64,000 nucleotides of DNA from Fibrivirga algicola (GCF_011742925.1 NZ_WAEL01000001.1:1214403-1278402), one strand, 5' to 3'. Shown: positions 24,311 to 34,188, numbered from the stretch's first letter. The notes: generated from the sequence alone by a model not told the origin. A program made the numbers and translations.

Positions 24311-25087
24311 ATGCAGGAAGGACTAACTAAAGAGCAAATCGAGCAATTTATTCACACGGGTTTTGTGCAGCTTGAGAACGCTTTTTCGCAAGAGCATGCT
24401 CAGAAGGTAAGGAACATCCTTTGGCAGGATATGCAAGTTGACCCACAGAATTCTTCCAGTTGGACCAAACCAGTCATTCGACTGGGCATGTATGCTCAGC
24501 CGCCCTTTGTTGAGGCTGCAAACACGGCAAGTTTACACAAGGCATTCGATCAATTGGTTGGGCAAGGTCGTTGGATTCCCCCTCAAAGTATAGGCACCTT
24601 TCCCATTCGTTTTCCTTCAAATGAAGAACCTGGAGACACCGGTTGGCATGTCGACGCCAGTTTTCCCGGAGCTGACCCGATGAATTATTTGGAGTGGCGG
24701 ATTAATGTGCGCTCGAAAGGAAGAGGTCTGCTGATGTTATTTCTTTTTTCGGATGTCAGCCAAGCCGATGCGCCTACTCGTATTCGAGTCAGCTCCCATT
24801 TGGAAGTAGCCCGCATGCTGTCTCCAGCGGGAGAAACAGGGTTTTCGTTCATGGAGCTTGCCACTAAGTTGTCAGCGATGCCCGAAGGGGAGGAGATCGC
24901 GGCTATTGGTCAAGCTGGTACAGTGTATCTGTGTCATCCCTTTTTAGCGCATGCCGCGCAGGCACATCGAGGCACCGAACCCAGATTTTTAGCCCAGCCG
25001 CCCCTACTACTACGTGATGAGTTAGTGATTATGGACTCGCAAAATGGCTATTCGCCTGTGGAAGAGGCTATTCGTATAGCACTGTAA
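24311..25087 (+). CDS. Phytanoyl-CoA dioxygenase (PhyH) family protein
   Basis: A 258-residue protein. The iron-binding HxD is at GWHVDASF (H113, D115), and the distal histidine lies in the segment HPFLAHAAQAHRGTEPRFLAQ near residues 218-235, whose following arginine would hold 2-oxoglutarate. N-terminal FIHTGFVQLENAFS is the usual PhyH opening. Such enzymes hydroxylate small molecules using Fe(II), O2 and 2-oxoglutarate; the substrate is not evident. Stand-alone, followed by a clear terminator. Confidence 0.85.
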   Translation: MQEGLTKEQIEQFIHTGFVQLENAFSQEHAQKVRNILWQDMQVDPQNSSSWTKPVIRLGMYAQPPFVEAANTASLHKAFDQLVGQGRWIPPQSIGTFPIRFPSNEEPGDTGWHVDASFPGADPMNYLEWRINVRSKGRGLLMLFLFSDVSQADAPTRIRVSSHLEVARMLSPAGETGFSFMELATKLSAMPEGEEIAAIGQAGTVYLCHPFLAHAAQAHRGTEPRFLAQPPLLLRDELVIMDSQNGYSPVEEAIRIAL

Positions 25088-25107
25088 AAAAGTGGGGTAA
25101 ACAACGT

Positions 25108-25152
25108 TCCTGTGTTCAATCCTTCATAGAAAGGAAGAACACAGGACTTTTT
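25108..25152 (+). terminator. Terminator after PhyH gene
   Basis: TCCTGTGTTC (25108-25117) pairs perfectly with GAACACAGGA (25137-25146), with further CCTT/AAGG pairing in the loop, followed by CTTTTTG. Lies 20 bases after the stop codon. Confidence 0.8.
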
Positions 25153-25485
25153 GTAAATAGAAACAGAGCAGTTAGCGTGTTCTATCATCAATAATAAGTT
25201 ACTCCAGAGGTCACTATAGGTTAGATACGAACGCACTATAGATTCTCTTAAAATGCTCCAATCGTTTGGCACTCGATGCATGTCCGAAAGTGCGTTTTAT
25301 TTTTCTGGCTTTGTAGACTTATTCACGTTGATCAACGGCTAAACAGGGTGACTAAAGCGGAATTAATAGTCAACCTACATCAGTCCTGAAAATGGCACTT
25401 TACCCATAGGGTTGAAAGACGTACATGTGTCCTCCACTTTCAAATATTTTGTATTTTTCTTGGTAATCGTTCAGAAAAAGAACAA

Positions 25486-25638
25486 TTATTTGACCGCACC
25501 AGCGGCCCGGACTCCAGCAGATGCATCATCGTAAGCGAAAGCCCCGGCTACGATACTATCCGTATAAGAAAGTAAGGTACGTCGGACGGTCATTGCCGAA
25601 ATGGGCAATAGGAAACCAACGTGGTCCGGCGTTTTGCG
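25486..25638 (-). pseudogene. C-terminal fragment of an unidentified protein
   Basis: The minus strand reads KTPDHVGFLLPISAMTV and then SIVAGAFAYDDASAGVRAAG, ending AVK and a stop (25486-25488). The frame is closed by a TAG immediately upstream (25639-25641) and there is no start. It looks protein-like, with hydrophobic then Ala/Gly-rich character, so it is probably the tail of a decayed gene. Family not recognised. Confidence 0.35.
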
Positions 25639-25667
25639 CTAGCTTTAATAGCTGTTTAGTGGTTCCA

Positions 25668-25718
25668 CTCTGTGATTGAGCCGCGGCGTACCCCAGCCAC
25701 CGCGGCTCAATCACAGAG
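25668..25718. repeat. 19-base perfect hairpin
   Basis: CTCTGTGATTGAGCCGCGG (25668-25686) and its exact reverse complement (25700-25718) are separated by 13 bases. No T-run follows on the + strand side and no gene end is adjacent, so a simple terminator is not obvious. It may be a mobile-element relic or structural site. Confidence 0.6.
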
Positions 25719-25938
25719 CACACGTAAACTCGCCGCTTACGCTTGCTTTCTCGCGTTTTATCCGTGTGTCTAGGATAAGTATATCTTGTTGTTAATACCG
25801 AGGATATAAGCGGAAATTTAAATGAAGCTCACTCGGATACTAGTTTGACAAACTGCGATGGATCATCCATTCTCAGCACTCCATGGGCCGCTCTATCGGT
25901 TAGACAAGGGCCCGGCGATCTTCCCTGTTTATGCCCCA

Positions 25939-27093
25939 TTAAGGCTGACTGATCCGAACCTGAGTGAACTGCCAGGCCGAACTGACAAAGGTATTGATAC
26001 TGACATCGTTCAGATCCGCATAAATACGCTGTAGCGTACCGACGTAAATCCAAAGCGGTACTTGAGCGGGGAAAGCCATTTTAGTCTGTAACGTGAGAGT
26101 CCGCACTTGGCCTGGTGTTGACAAATAACGAACACCCGGACAGGAGTCGCCATTGCCCTCGCCGTGGGTTCCACCCAGTACTACATCTGACTCCGTTACG
26201 GGGACCTCATCTTCCCAATTCCATAGGATACCCATGACGAACCGCTCTTGGGTGAAGGCACCGTACTCTGACCAGCCCCATTCATTGTAAGTCTCCAGAC
26301 AATGCTGGGACAACAGGCAGGTCACCTCAAATTGAATTCGAATCACCCCGCTTGCTGACGGGATAAAAGGGACCAAAAAACCGGTTTCCCGCGATACGTG
26401 CATGAAGTCATAATCTCCGGCATTCTTATTTTTGAACCAAATGCAGCTGCCGCTCAGACCCTGATCGCCATTGAGTCGAGACTCCCGGCGCATAATCTGC
26501 CCCGATCCCGTTTTGTAAGCCATCCCGCCCCGATCCCACCACGCATAGGGGGGAGACTCAACCGCTACAGGGGGCCCACCAAAGGGGGTTAGTGGCGGGG
26601 GAATGGGTAAATCAGTGAGCAAACTGCCTAAACTTAAGGGCGTAAAGCTCAGTTCGCTGGCTACCTCACTCACCTGTATAGTCCCCAGCGCTGAGGAAGG
26701 GGCTGTCACTAGCTGTTGTTTTTCGGCCCGGGCGTGTTGGCTAAGCTGACGTAAGGCGTCCAGATCGACGCCCAGCCGCTGAGCAAACTGGCGGGATTGC
26801 TCTTCCCGCTGCTGGCGCTGGCGACGGGCCTGCTCAGGCGACAGGAGCCGATCGTTGGTTTCCCGGGATGCATGCTCAAGGGCATATTGGGTCAGTTGTC
26901 TAGCCGCATCGGGGCCTATGAGTTGAATGCGTTGAGCCCGAAACCGTTGCTCTACATCGGCATACTGCTTTTGTAAACGAGCCTCCCGACTAACTGCCAG
27001 CCGTTGGGCCGTGTTCAGGTAGTCGATCAGTTTTTGACCTGTTGATTGGACCCCTAACGTAGCTGGGTCAACAAAATAGTTTTTACCAGGCAT
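25939..27093 (-). CDS. Coiled-coil protein with C-terminal beta domain, unknown
   Basis: About 384 residues from ATG 27093 (MPGKNYFVDPATLGVQ); an upstream ATG would add 25 residues of unlikely sequence. Residues about 25-150 are a long, charged helical region (RLAVSREARLQKQYADVEQRFRAQ and SPEQARRQRQQREEQSRQF). After a Pro-rich linker (TDLPIPPPLTPFGGPP) comes a beta-rich domain of about 190 residues with many Trp and Tyr. No signal peptide. Not recognised; the layout suggests a structural or secreted-effector-like protein. Confidence 0.7.
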   Translation of the reverse strand: MPGKNYFVDPATLGVQSTGQKLIDYLNTAQRLAVSREARLQKQYADVEQRFRAQRIQLIGPDAARQLTQYALEHASRETNDRLLSPEQARRQRQQREEQSRQFAQRLGVDLDALRQLSQHARAEKQQLVTAPSSALGTIQVSEVASELSFTPLSLGSLLTDLPIPPPLTPFGGPPVAVESPPYAWWDRGGMAYKTGSGQIMRRESRLNGDQGLSGSCIWFKNKNAGDYDFMHVSRETGFLVPFIPSASGVIRIQFEVTCLLSQHCLETYNEWGWSEYGAFTQERFVMGILWNWEDEVPVTESDVVLGGTHGEGNGDSCPGVRYLSTPGQVRTLTLQTKMAFPAQVPLWIYVGTLQRIYADLNDVSINTFVSSAWQFTQVRISQP

Positions 27094-27168
27094 GCTGTTT
27101 TTGATTTGTGAGAAGTTTAACCTTGACGAGCCCCTATATGGCCAGCTAGCGTCTGAAGCGGTCATCAT

Positions 27169-27655
27169 TCTGTGCTAAGGCACGGCGCAGGTGTCCATTG
27201 GCCCCTGCCAATGCATCATGAGATAGTCAATAAGTCAATGGCCCAAAACAGGATTTATAGTAAGCGGTAGATCTTTTTATGAACGGGCCCAAGTTGAGGT
27301 TCGATCGCTAGCCTACGGATCGGGTTATACAGGGATGAAATTGATCAGCCAATTAAAGGCTTTTAGGATTGAACAGGTACGCTCACGGAGTGAGTCATTA
27401 GTCAGCATCATGTTTTAATCGCCTGCGGCGTACCCACCGATGAACCCACGTTCCTGGTTTGTTACTCCTTATTTGCTTCAGTCTCACGAAAACGCTCGTG
27501 CTTGAGATGAAGGGCCAACCCTGTAATGGCTTTTTAATTGGGGCGTTAGTTGGACGCTCACTTTTTTAATCCGAAACAAACACTGATCTTAGCTACTTGC
27601 TGCACAGAGATAACGGTCTAGTAAACAGCCTTGGGAACCTTGACTCGATTTGCCT
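27169..27655. other. Gene-free stretch
   Basis: Nearly 490 bases between divergent genes. No recognisable gene; presumably holds the promoter of the monooxygenase. Confidence 0.4.
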
Positions 27656-28930
27656 ATGAGTAAGCCTGTACTGGACGTCATTGTGGTTGGCGCGGGGCAT
27701 GCGGGCCTTAGCGTCAGTTATTACCTGGCCAAACAAGGGGTTCCCCATCTGGTCTTTGAGCAGGGACGAATCGGGGAAACCTGGCGGTCCCAGCGGTGGG
27801 ATGCGTTTAAGATGAACTCGGCTAACAAATTAAATCTGCTGCCTCAACAGACCCCCTATTTTGACGACCCCGATGCCTTTGCTGAAGCGACTGAATTTGC
27901 GCTGGCGCTGGAAACCTACGCCCACCAGGAAAATTTGCCCGTTCGCGAATACTGTCGGGTAGTGTCTGTCCATACCGACCAGGAACGAGGTGTTTTTCGA
28001 GTTTTCGTTTCGGAGGCTGGCAAAGACACAGTCTATCTCAGCCGACGGCTAGTGATCGCTTCGGGGAGTCAAAATAAGAGTTGGGTCCCCGATTGGGCCA
28101 ATAACTTGACCCAATCAGTGGTGCAACTACACGCCAGTCAATACAGAAATGCTCATCAACTCCCAGCTGGAAATGTGTTGGTGGTGGGGAGCGGCCAATC
28201 CGGCACTCAGATCGCCCAAGATTTGCTGCGTTCGGGACGCCACGTTTTTCTGTCGACGGCCCGGGTCGGCCGGATACCAAGACGCTACCGGGGCAACGAT
28301 ATTTTTGACTGGCTGGTTACGATTGGGTTTTACAATACGTCTACTGAGGAGGTTACTGACCCGTCTTTGTTCACGGTCAAAAACCCGCAGGTCTCGGGAG
28401 CCGGGCAGCGAGGGAAAACCTCGAGCTTACAGTCTCTGGCCAGAAGTGGAGCCATTATACTAGGTCGGGCCGACAGAGCCGAAGGAGATACTATTTTTTT
28501 TCAGCCCAACTCGTCGGCTAACGTCAGGTACGCTGACGAATTTTCTCAGCATGTGAAACAGCGCATCGACGAGTACATTCAAGAAAATAAGGTGTTGGCT
28601 CCACTTGCCGATATTGATCTGGATGATGTGCCCGACGAAGAAGCCGCCTGCGCGTCTGCGTTGAGGCAACTAAATCTTGTACAGGAGAGGATCACTTCCA
28701 TTATTTGGACGACCGGGTTTAGGGGTGATTTCAGCTACCTGCCCCTGCCGGTGCTCAATGCCGAGCGGTTACCCAAGCATCGAAATGGGATTGGCGCCGT
28801 GGAGGGCCTTTATTTTATCGGACTCCCCTGGTTGAGGAAACGGCAATCGGCCATCGTATTGGGGATCCAGGAAGATGCAGAATTTATTGTTAGTCACATC
28901 CTAGAAAGTGGCTTACCTAGCAGTCGATAA
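27656..28930 (+). CDS. Flavin-containing monooxygenase-type FAD/NAD(P) oxidoreductase
   Basis: About 424 residues from ATG 27656 (MSKPVLDVIVVGAGHAGLS). Contains the FAD-binding GxGxxG (VVGAGHAG, about residues 9-16), a GETWRSQRWDAFKMNS segment typical of FMO-like and MSMEG_0569-like flavoproteins, and a second dinucleotide motif (VVGSGQSGTQIAQDL, about 174-188) for NAD(P)H, plus a C-terminal GLYFIGLPWLRKRQS. Likely oxidises a small amine or sulfur or cyclic ketone substrate; the substrate is unknown. Single gene. Confidence 0.85.
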   Translation: MSKPVLDVIVVGAGHAGLSVSYYLAKQGVPHLVFEQGRIGETWRSQRWDAFKMNSANKLNLLPQQTPYFDDPDAFAEATEFALALETYAHQENLPVREYCRVVSVHTDQERGVFRVFVSEAGKDTVYLSRRLVIASGSQNKSWVPDWANNLTQSVVQLHASQYRNAHQLPAGNVLVVGSGQSGTQIAQDLLRSGRHVFLSTARVGRIPRRYRGNDIFDWLVTIGFYNTSTEEVTDPSLFTVKNPQVSGAGQRGKTSSLQSLARSGAIILGRADRAEGDTIFFQPNSSANVRYADEFSQHVKQRIDEYIQENKVLAPLADIDLDDVPDEEAACASALRQLNLVQERITSIIWTTGFRGDFSYLPLPVLNAERLPKHRNGIGAVEGLYFIGLPWLRKRQSAIVLGIQEDAEFIVSHILESGLPSSR

Positions 28931-28933
28931 AGG

Positions 28934-28978
28934 GTGGTCCAAATGATCTCGCTTCTTGTCATTAAAGCGATTGGACCG
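28934..28978 (+). terminator. Probable terminator after monooxygenase gene
   Basis: GGTCCAA and TTGGACC form the outer stem with CGCTT/AAGCG pairing inside, directly behind the stop codon and followed by GTTTTG. Confidence 0.5.
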
Positions 28979-29245
28979 TTTTGAAGCGCTGATTCAGCAA
29001 AATCTGACCGTCCGAATTCGTAGTGTTTTGATCGTGTGTTACCTACAGAGTTGAAATCGGCGTCTCATCATACGCTCCCTCTTGAGACGAAGAAGCCTTT
29101 ATGAATCTGTTTAATACCCAAGCTGTTTGATGAGAACTATTCGTAAACTGAGTTTAACTGTATAGCCATTATACTACTAGCCTTGGCTTAATCGCTTTCG
29201 TTAACCATCTCGTTACGGAATAGCCCAGCAACTGCGTGTGAACGA

Positions 29246-29698
29246 TTATCTGACGAAGGCTTCAGATGTCAAGTTGAGGGCATCGGTCAACCAGTGCGCG
29301 TTCAGTTGGGCTAACGCTGCGGGGAGGGCATCAACACTGAAGAGACCCAGTTGTATCGTCTCCTCGTTGGCAAACACATCCTTAAAATCATCCAGTAAAC
29401 GGCCCCGGAAGTACGTGGTGATGTACTGAACTGATTGATGCGCGTAATGGTATGTTTGTGATGCCGGGTCTGAATAGACCCCAATCAGTTTATCAATGCG
29501 AATAGTGAGGGCAGTTTCTTCCTGTATTTCGCGGTAGATAGCCTGCTCAACGGTTTCTCCAAACTCAACATGACCGCCTATCAGTCCCCACTGTTCAACG
29601 TCACGCCGTTTCTGAAGCAATACTTGCCCTCGCTTATCAAAGATGATGGCGGCAACAGCAGGAAGGATTGATTGAGTGGCGGGAGCGAAGGGGTTCAT
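29246..29698 (-). CDS. NUDIX hydrolase
   Basis: About 150 residues from the ATG at 29698 (MNPFAPATQSILPAVAAIIFD); an upstream in-frame ATG at 29755 is less likely. The Nudix box is complete: GGHVEFGETVEQAIYREIQEE, fitting G-x5-E-x7-R-E-x2-E-E. It hydrolyses a nucleoside diphosphate linked to another group, using Mg2+. The protein also has WGLIGGHVE and a Tyr/His-rich loop (SQTYHYAHQSVQY). Substrate not predictable. Confidence 0.88.
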   Translation of the reverse strand: MNPFAPATQSILPAVAAIIFDKRGQVLLQKRRDVEQWGLIGGHVEFGETVEQAIYREIQEETALTIRIDKLIGVYSDPASQTYHYAHQSVQYITTYFRGRLLDDFKDVFANEETIQLGLFSVDALPAALAQLNAHWLTDALNLTSEAFVR

Positions 29699-29755
29699 AT
29701 CGATTCTGACGTTGACATGTGAGGCTCCAGTAAAAGTAACGGAGAGCGAGCGCAT

Positions 29756-30000
29756 AAACAGCGAGTTGGCAAAGGGTCGAGGTGTATCTAATAAATTCTT
29801 ACAAATCCCTCTTAAGCATTAGACGACAGGACTCTTATCTTACCGCTTTTTAAATGGGGCGTTTCATAAGAAGAACCAACTTATAGATCGAAAGCTGCTT
29901 TAATTGACATAAGGCTAATTGCTGATTAAGTCAACCTACAGGCAACCCAACTATTGTTTTCTGCATCTTCGCTTTACTTGTTCACTAGTTTACAGCTACG
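29756..30000. other. Gene-free stretch
   Basis: About 245 bases with no gene seen. Confidence 0.3.
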
Positions 30001-30336
30001 ATGAGGAAAACTTTACTATTCCTACTGCTTGGTATCTGTGCCGCCTGTAGCACTACCCGGCCCCATTAGAACTAGCGATGGCAAGAAGCTACCCAATAGC
30101 ATCGCTGAAGTCCGGCGACTAAACATCAATGGCACTAAACAATTCCTCACTATACGGGGAACTGATCGAACCAAACCCATCTTGTTGTGGCTGCATGGAG
30201 GGCCTGGTGGGGTAGCCATGCCCCTATATCACCGCGTTTTCAACCAGCTATTACGGCGACGGCAGTTTGTAACTGCTCCACGTGGGGTTAAGAGACAGAC
30301 TAAAGGTCAGTCCGGTCCCGCAGCGGGTCTACAGTA
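30001..30336 (+). pseudogene. Truncated, frameshifted alpha/beta hydrolase (proline-iminopeptidase-like)
   Basis: ATG 30001 starts a lipoprotein signal (MRKTLLFLLLGICAACSTT) that hits a stop at 30067-30069. The shifted frame then carries IRTSDGKKLPNSIAEVRRLNINGT and KPILLWLHGGPGG, the oxyanion-hole HGGPG motif of proline-iminopeptidase-like hydrolases. Nothing after about residue 90, including the nucleophile Ser and catalytic Asp/His, remains. It abuts the end of the haem operon, so the deletion may have joined the two. Confidence 0.7.
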
Positions 30337-30370
30337 GAGGGAAAGTGGGCTTTACAAGTCTTGACATAAC

Positions 30371-31396
30371 CTATACTAACGCGTCATCCACCACTGCCTG
30401 CCAGCTCTCGAGCTCAGGCTTGCCCGGTTTCCGCTCACCGAATAATAGCGCTACGTTCTGGCCGTCTTTGTCGAACAGTTCGAGGGCAGTTACAATGCCG
30501 TCGGCGGTGGGTTTACGGGTAAGCCAGACCTGATCGACCAGCGTTTCGTTGAGGTGGAGATTAAACGTCGGATCGAGCACGTTGTACCACGGCCCCATTT
30601 GCACTAGTTTCTTCACCCGCCCGGTATGAATTTGAATGCACCCCGGATTCGACACAAACACCATGATCGAGACGTCGCGCTCAGCAGCCGTGGCGAACAC
30701 CTGTTTTAACACATCCATCGACAGCAGTCGAGTATGACCTTCCGGAGCCAATCGTAGTCCCTGCTGTCGCCCAACGCCATATTGCCGGAGCAATCCGAAA
30801 AATTCGTGCGTGTCCTGCATGGCCAGCCAACTTGTCTGAAAACCAGCCACATCGATGGCTGAGTCGGCTTTATCCGTCACTTTTTCGTCGGGAGCCGTAA
30901 CGGAGATGCTGTCAGATTGATCGTCGGACCAGAAGTCGGTTACCAGTTTTCCGTAGGCGGTCAGGTCTGATTCGTCGGTCAGGTATATTTTATGGATGGC
31001 CCCGCCCTGCGCATCAAAAAACTGGAGGCTCCGCCGGTCGTTTTCATTGACCGCAAACCCAAACTGCCAGCGGTTCATGAATAGTCGCAGGTCAATATCG
31101 GGGCCTAATACCAGGCCTACATGGTTGTTGAATGACACCTTCTCGTACACGCCTTTGCGTTCGTGCACCAGCGCATCGTTCCGGGTCAGGGCCATTACAT
31201 TGCCCAGCGCAGGCACCTGTTTGAGCAGATCACGAAAGTCACCCGCCAGCCGGACAACCGTGTCGCCAACGCCCGTAACGAGCAGCTCGGCTTCACTAAC
31301 GCCTAGTTGGTTCGCCGCGTCGCGGATGCGTGATTTGGGATGTTGCTGGCGAAAATCGGCCCAGCGTGTTTTGAGCGAGAGTGTGTCGGTAGTCAT
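30371..31396 (-). CDS. hmuS: Haemin-degrading factor HmuS/HemS
   Basis: A 341-residue cytoplasmic protein of two homologous ChuX/HemS-type halves: the first with RLAGDFRDLLKQVPALGNVMALTRND and FFDAQGGAIHKIYL, the second with TTRLLSMDVLKQVFATAAER-like text and PGCIQIHTGRVKKLVQMGPW. Family members bind haem after import and hand it over or degrade it to release iron. Last gene of the haem operon, 15 bases behind hmuV. Confidence 0.9.
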   Translation of the reverse strand: MTTDTLSLKTRWADFRQQHPKSRIRDAANQLGVSEAELLVTGVGDTVVRLAGDFRDLLKQVPALGNVMALTRNDALVHERKGVYEKVSFNNHVGLVLGPDIDLRLFMNRWQFGFAVNENDRRSLQFFDAQGGAIHKIYLTDESDLTAYGKLVTDFWSDDQSDSISVTAPDEKVTDKADSAIDVAGFQTSWLAMQDTHEFFGLLRQYGVGRQQGLRLAPEGHTRLLSMDVLKQVFATAAERDVSIMVFVSNPGCIQIHTGRVKKLVQMGPWYNVLDPTFNLHLNETLVDQVWLTRKPTADGIVTALELFDKDGQNVALLFGERKPGKPELESWQAVVDDALV

Positions 31397-31411
31397 AAGG
31401 CAATGCGTTGT

Positions 31412-32209
31412 TTAGTGGCTGAAAGCAGCCTGAAAGTTGGGAATAGGAACAATCAGTGGACACTGATGGCAGGGATTATCGAGCAGCTGTACGGGCAGGC
31501 CAAACACCCGTTCGATGATGGGGGCAGTCAGCACGTCACGCGTCGTACCGTAGGCTTCCCGCCGACCCGATTTGAGCATTAACATCTGATCAGTATATTG
31601 AGCGGCCATGTTCAGATCGTGCAGCACGGCCACCACCGCATACCCCCGACGGGCCATTTGGCGGGCTACGTCGAGCATGTGGTGTTGATGAAGCAGGTCT
31701 AGTCCGGTAGTGGGTTCATCAAGTAGAAGCAGCGCGTTGGGTACGTCCCAAACCTGGGCCAATACGCGGGCGAGCTGCACCCGTTGCTGTTCGCCACCCG
31801 ATAAGGTAGACACGATCCGGTCGCTGAACGCCCGCATACCTACGGTGTCCAGCGCAGCTTCGGCAATGGCATGATCAGTTTGGGCGGGGTGTGAACCGTA
31901 GTGTGGATATCGGCCCATCAGCACCAGTTCACCCACCCGAAACGGAAACGTCATGGTGTTTTGCTGGTGGAGCATGCCCCGAAGTAGGGCCAACTGCTCG
32001 CCGGTGTAGCTACGGAGTGGTTTCTCTAGCAAATCGAGTGCACCGGCGGCGGGCGTTAACTCACGCGCACAGAGCTTGAGCAGAGTCGATTTCCCCGCCC
32101 CGTTGGGGCCTACAATGGCGAGCATTTCACCCGCCCGTGCCTGAAAAGAAACATTGTTCAGCACTGTTCGGGCACCGATTGTATACGACAGTTGGTTGGC
32201 TTGCAGCAT
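31412..32209 (-). CDS. hmuV: Haem ABC transporter ATP-binding protein HmuV
   Basis: A 265-residue ABC ATPase. Walker A GPNGAGKST (about residues 34-42), signature LSGGEQQRVQLARVLAQ, Walker B ALLLLDEPT, and the switch histidine in VVAVLHDLNMAAQY. It powers haem transport through the HmuU permease. Only 4 bases separate its start from the stop of hmuU, so they are translated together. Confidence 0.93.
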   Translation of the reverse strand: MLQANQLSYTIGARTVLNNVSFQARAGEMLAIVGPNGAGKSTLLKLCARELTPAAGALDLLEKPLRSYTGEQLALLRGMLHQQNTMTFPFRVGELVLMGRYPHYGSHPAQTDHAIAEAALDTVGMRAFSDRIVSTLSGGEQQRVQLARVLAQVWDVPNALLLLDEPTTGLDLLHQHHMLDVARQMARRGYAVVAVLHDLNMAAQYTDQMLMLKSGRREAYGTTRDVLTAPIIERVFGLPVQLLDNPCHQCPLIVPIPNFQAAFSH

Positions 32210-32213
32210 GAAT

Positions 32214-33302
32214 TTAGGTCGTTGCGCGTTCCTTGATCAGCATCCACAGAAAAACAGGCGTACCCAGCAGGGCCGTGAGAATGCCGATAGGCAGTTCGGC
32301 CGGAGCAACGATCGTACGGGCCAGCGCATCAGCAGCCGTTAGCACGATAGCGCCGCCCAGTGCCGAACCGATCAGCAAACGCCGATGGTCGGAGCCAGCC
32401 ACCAGCCGGATCAGGTGCGGAATGACCAGCCCGACAAATCCGATGATGCCCGCCACCGCTACCGACGTACCCACGGCCAGCGTTGCCAGCACAATGACCC
32501 GGCGTTTCAGACTGGTCACGTTGACGCCCAGCATCGCCGCCTGACTTTCGCCTAGCGCCAGCAGGTTCAACGATTTGGCCAACCTGGGCAGGCCCAGCAG
32601 CACAACGATAGTAAACGGCAGTATGGTCAGCACGGTGGTCCAGGTGGCACCGCCGAGGCTGCCCAGCGCCCAGAACGTGATAGTGCGCAGTTGCTCGTCT
32701 GTAGCCAGGTACGTTAACAGGCCTGATAACGCACCCGCCAGCGCATTGATGGCGATGCCCGCCAGCAGCATGGTCGTCACCACCGATCGCCCGGCCACCC
32801 GCGCCAGCCGGTACACGAGTAGCGTGGTGCCGCAAGCCCCCGCAAAAGCAACCAGCGACAGAGCATAGTAGCCGAGCAAGCCACTCAGTTTCTGGAACAG
32901 CGTCACTTCCAGCACGATCATGCCCACGGCGGCCAGCGACGCCCCTGACGAAATTCCGATCAGGCCCGGATCGGCCAGGGGGTTACGGAACAGACCCTGC
33001 ATGGCAGCCCCCGCCACGGCCAACCCGGCCCCGATGAGTAACCCCAGGCAAACGCGCGGCAGGCGAATCGTCATCAGAATGGCCGTCTTCGTTTCGTCAA
33101 CGGCCGTTGTCAGTCCCAGCGAATGGCCCAGAATAGCGAGAACTTCAGATGGCGAAATAGCCACAGCCCCAACCCCGACGGACAACAGGATCGTGACAAT
33201 CAAGCCCCCAATCAGCACAGTCATCAGCCAGGGGCGATGTAGGGCGGCAACGGGGCTGTTTTGCCGGCTTACTGTCGGAGCAGTGAGCGTAGTAGCTTCC
33301 AT
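32214..33302 (-). CDS. hmuU: Haem ABC transporter permease HmuU (FecCD family)
   Basis: A 362-residue membrane protein of the FecCD/BtuC type with about ten helices. Diagnostic segments are TIRLPRVCLGLLIGAGLAVAG-type text near residue 80-100, MQGLFRNPLADPGLIGISSGA (about 105-125), and GFVGLVIPHLIRLVAGSDHR near the C-terminus. Forms the haem channel in the inner membrane. Starts 2 bases from the stop of hmuT. Confidence 0.93.
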   Translation of the reverse strand: MEATTLTAPTVSRQNSPVAALHRPWLMTVLIGGLIVTILLSVGVGAVAISPSEVLAILGHSLGLTTAVDETKTAILMTIRLPRVCLGLLIGAGLAVAGAAMQGLFRNPLADPGLIGISSGASLAAVGMIVLEVTLFQKLSGLLGYYALSLVAFAGACGTTLLVYRLARVAGRSVVTTMLLAGIAINALAGALSGLLTYLATDEQLRTITFWALGSLGGATWTTVLTILPFTIVVLLGLPRLAKSLNLLALGESQAAMLGVNVTSLKRRVIVLATLAVGTSVAVAGIIGFVGLVIPHLIRLVAGSDHRRLLIGSALGGAIVLTAADALARTIVAPAELPIGILTALLGTPVFLWMLIKERATT

Positions 33303-33304
33303 GA

Positions 33305-34165
33305 TTACAACGTACCTGCCGGGCCGATTTTACGCGCCAGTTCGCCCAGGGCTTTACCTAGTCGGGGCGTAAACCCGGTTAGCAAATGACCATCCATCGT
33401 CACGAATCGATTGGTTTTGCCCGCATTCGTTTGGGCAACACCAGGTACGTTCACCAGACCATTGGCACCACCCAAGCTCTCCAACCCGCTATCGAACAAG
33501 AGAATAATATCAGGGTTGGCGGCTACCAGGGCTTCGGTCGTCAGGGGTTTGAAATCCTCGAATTGGGGCGTCGCATTCTGGCCACCCGCCAGTTCGATCA
33601 TCTTTTCAACCGGCGTATTATGCCCGGCCACAAACATGGTCCCGGCGCCGCGGGCGTAGATAAACAGCACTTTCGGCCGCCCAGCCGCTTTTTGCACCTT
33701 CGCCAAATCACTTTCCATCCGGCGAATCACAGCACGGGCTTTGCTTGGTACGCGGCAGGTAGTGGCAATGTCGGTAATCAGTTTTTTGGTGCCTTCCACC
33801 GAAAATTCCTGCTTAAACGTGATCACCTGCACACCCGCCGAACGCAGTTGATCGAGCACCTCAGTTTTGGTGCCCGCTTTTTCGGTAGTCAGCACGAGGG
33901 TAGGTTTCTGGGTCAGTACCCCTTCGGCCGAGATGTTCCGGTTGTGACCCACTTTAGGCAGTTTTTGCAGGCTTTCCGGGTACGTGCTGGTTACATCGAC
34001 ACCCACAAGACGGGCCTGTAACCCCAGATCGCACAGGATTTCGCTCACGGTACCATCGAGCGAAACAATTCGGGGTGGTGCCTGGGCGTAGGCAATTCCG
34101 GTAGCAATCAGCCAGCTGAAGACGACGCTGAGCAGGGTACGTTTGACTCGATGTAAATGGCTCAT
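33305..34165 (-). CDS. hmuT: Haem-binding periplasmic protein HmuT
   Basis: A 286-residue protein with a cleavable signal peptide (about residues 1-27, ending IAYAQA). The PF01497-type fold is shown by PRIVSLDGTVSEILCDLG at the start, VGHNRNISAEGVLTQKPTLVL, and GANGLVNVPGVAQTNAG near the end. It captures haem in the periplasm and delivers it to HmuUV. Part of the haem operon. Confidence 0.92.
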   Translation of the reverse strand: MSHLHRVKRTLLSVVFSWLIATGIAYAQAPPRIVSLDGTVSEILCDLGLQARLVGVDVTSTYPESLQKLPKVGHNRNISAEGVLTQKPTLVLTTEKAGTKTEVLDQLRSAGVQVITFKQEFSVEGTKKLITDIATTCRVPSKARAVIRRMESDLAKVQKAAGRPKVLFIYARGAGTMFVAGHNTPVEKMIELAGGQNATPQFEDFKPLTTEALVAANPDIILLFDSGLESLGGANGLVNVPGVAQTNAGKTNRFVTMDGHLLTGFTPRLGKALGELARKIGPAGTL

Positions 34166-34188
34166 TGGTAGTGAATTTTATGGTTTTA

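Noticed and set aside
33386..34021. 211-codon + strand frame opposite hmuT
   Set aside because: It lies entirely antisense to a well-supported hmuT gene and shows no domain character.
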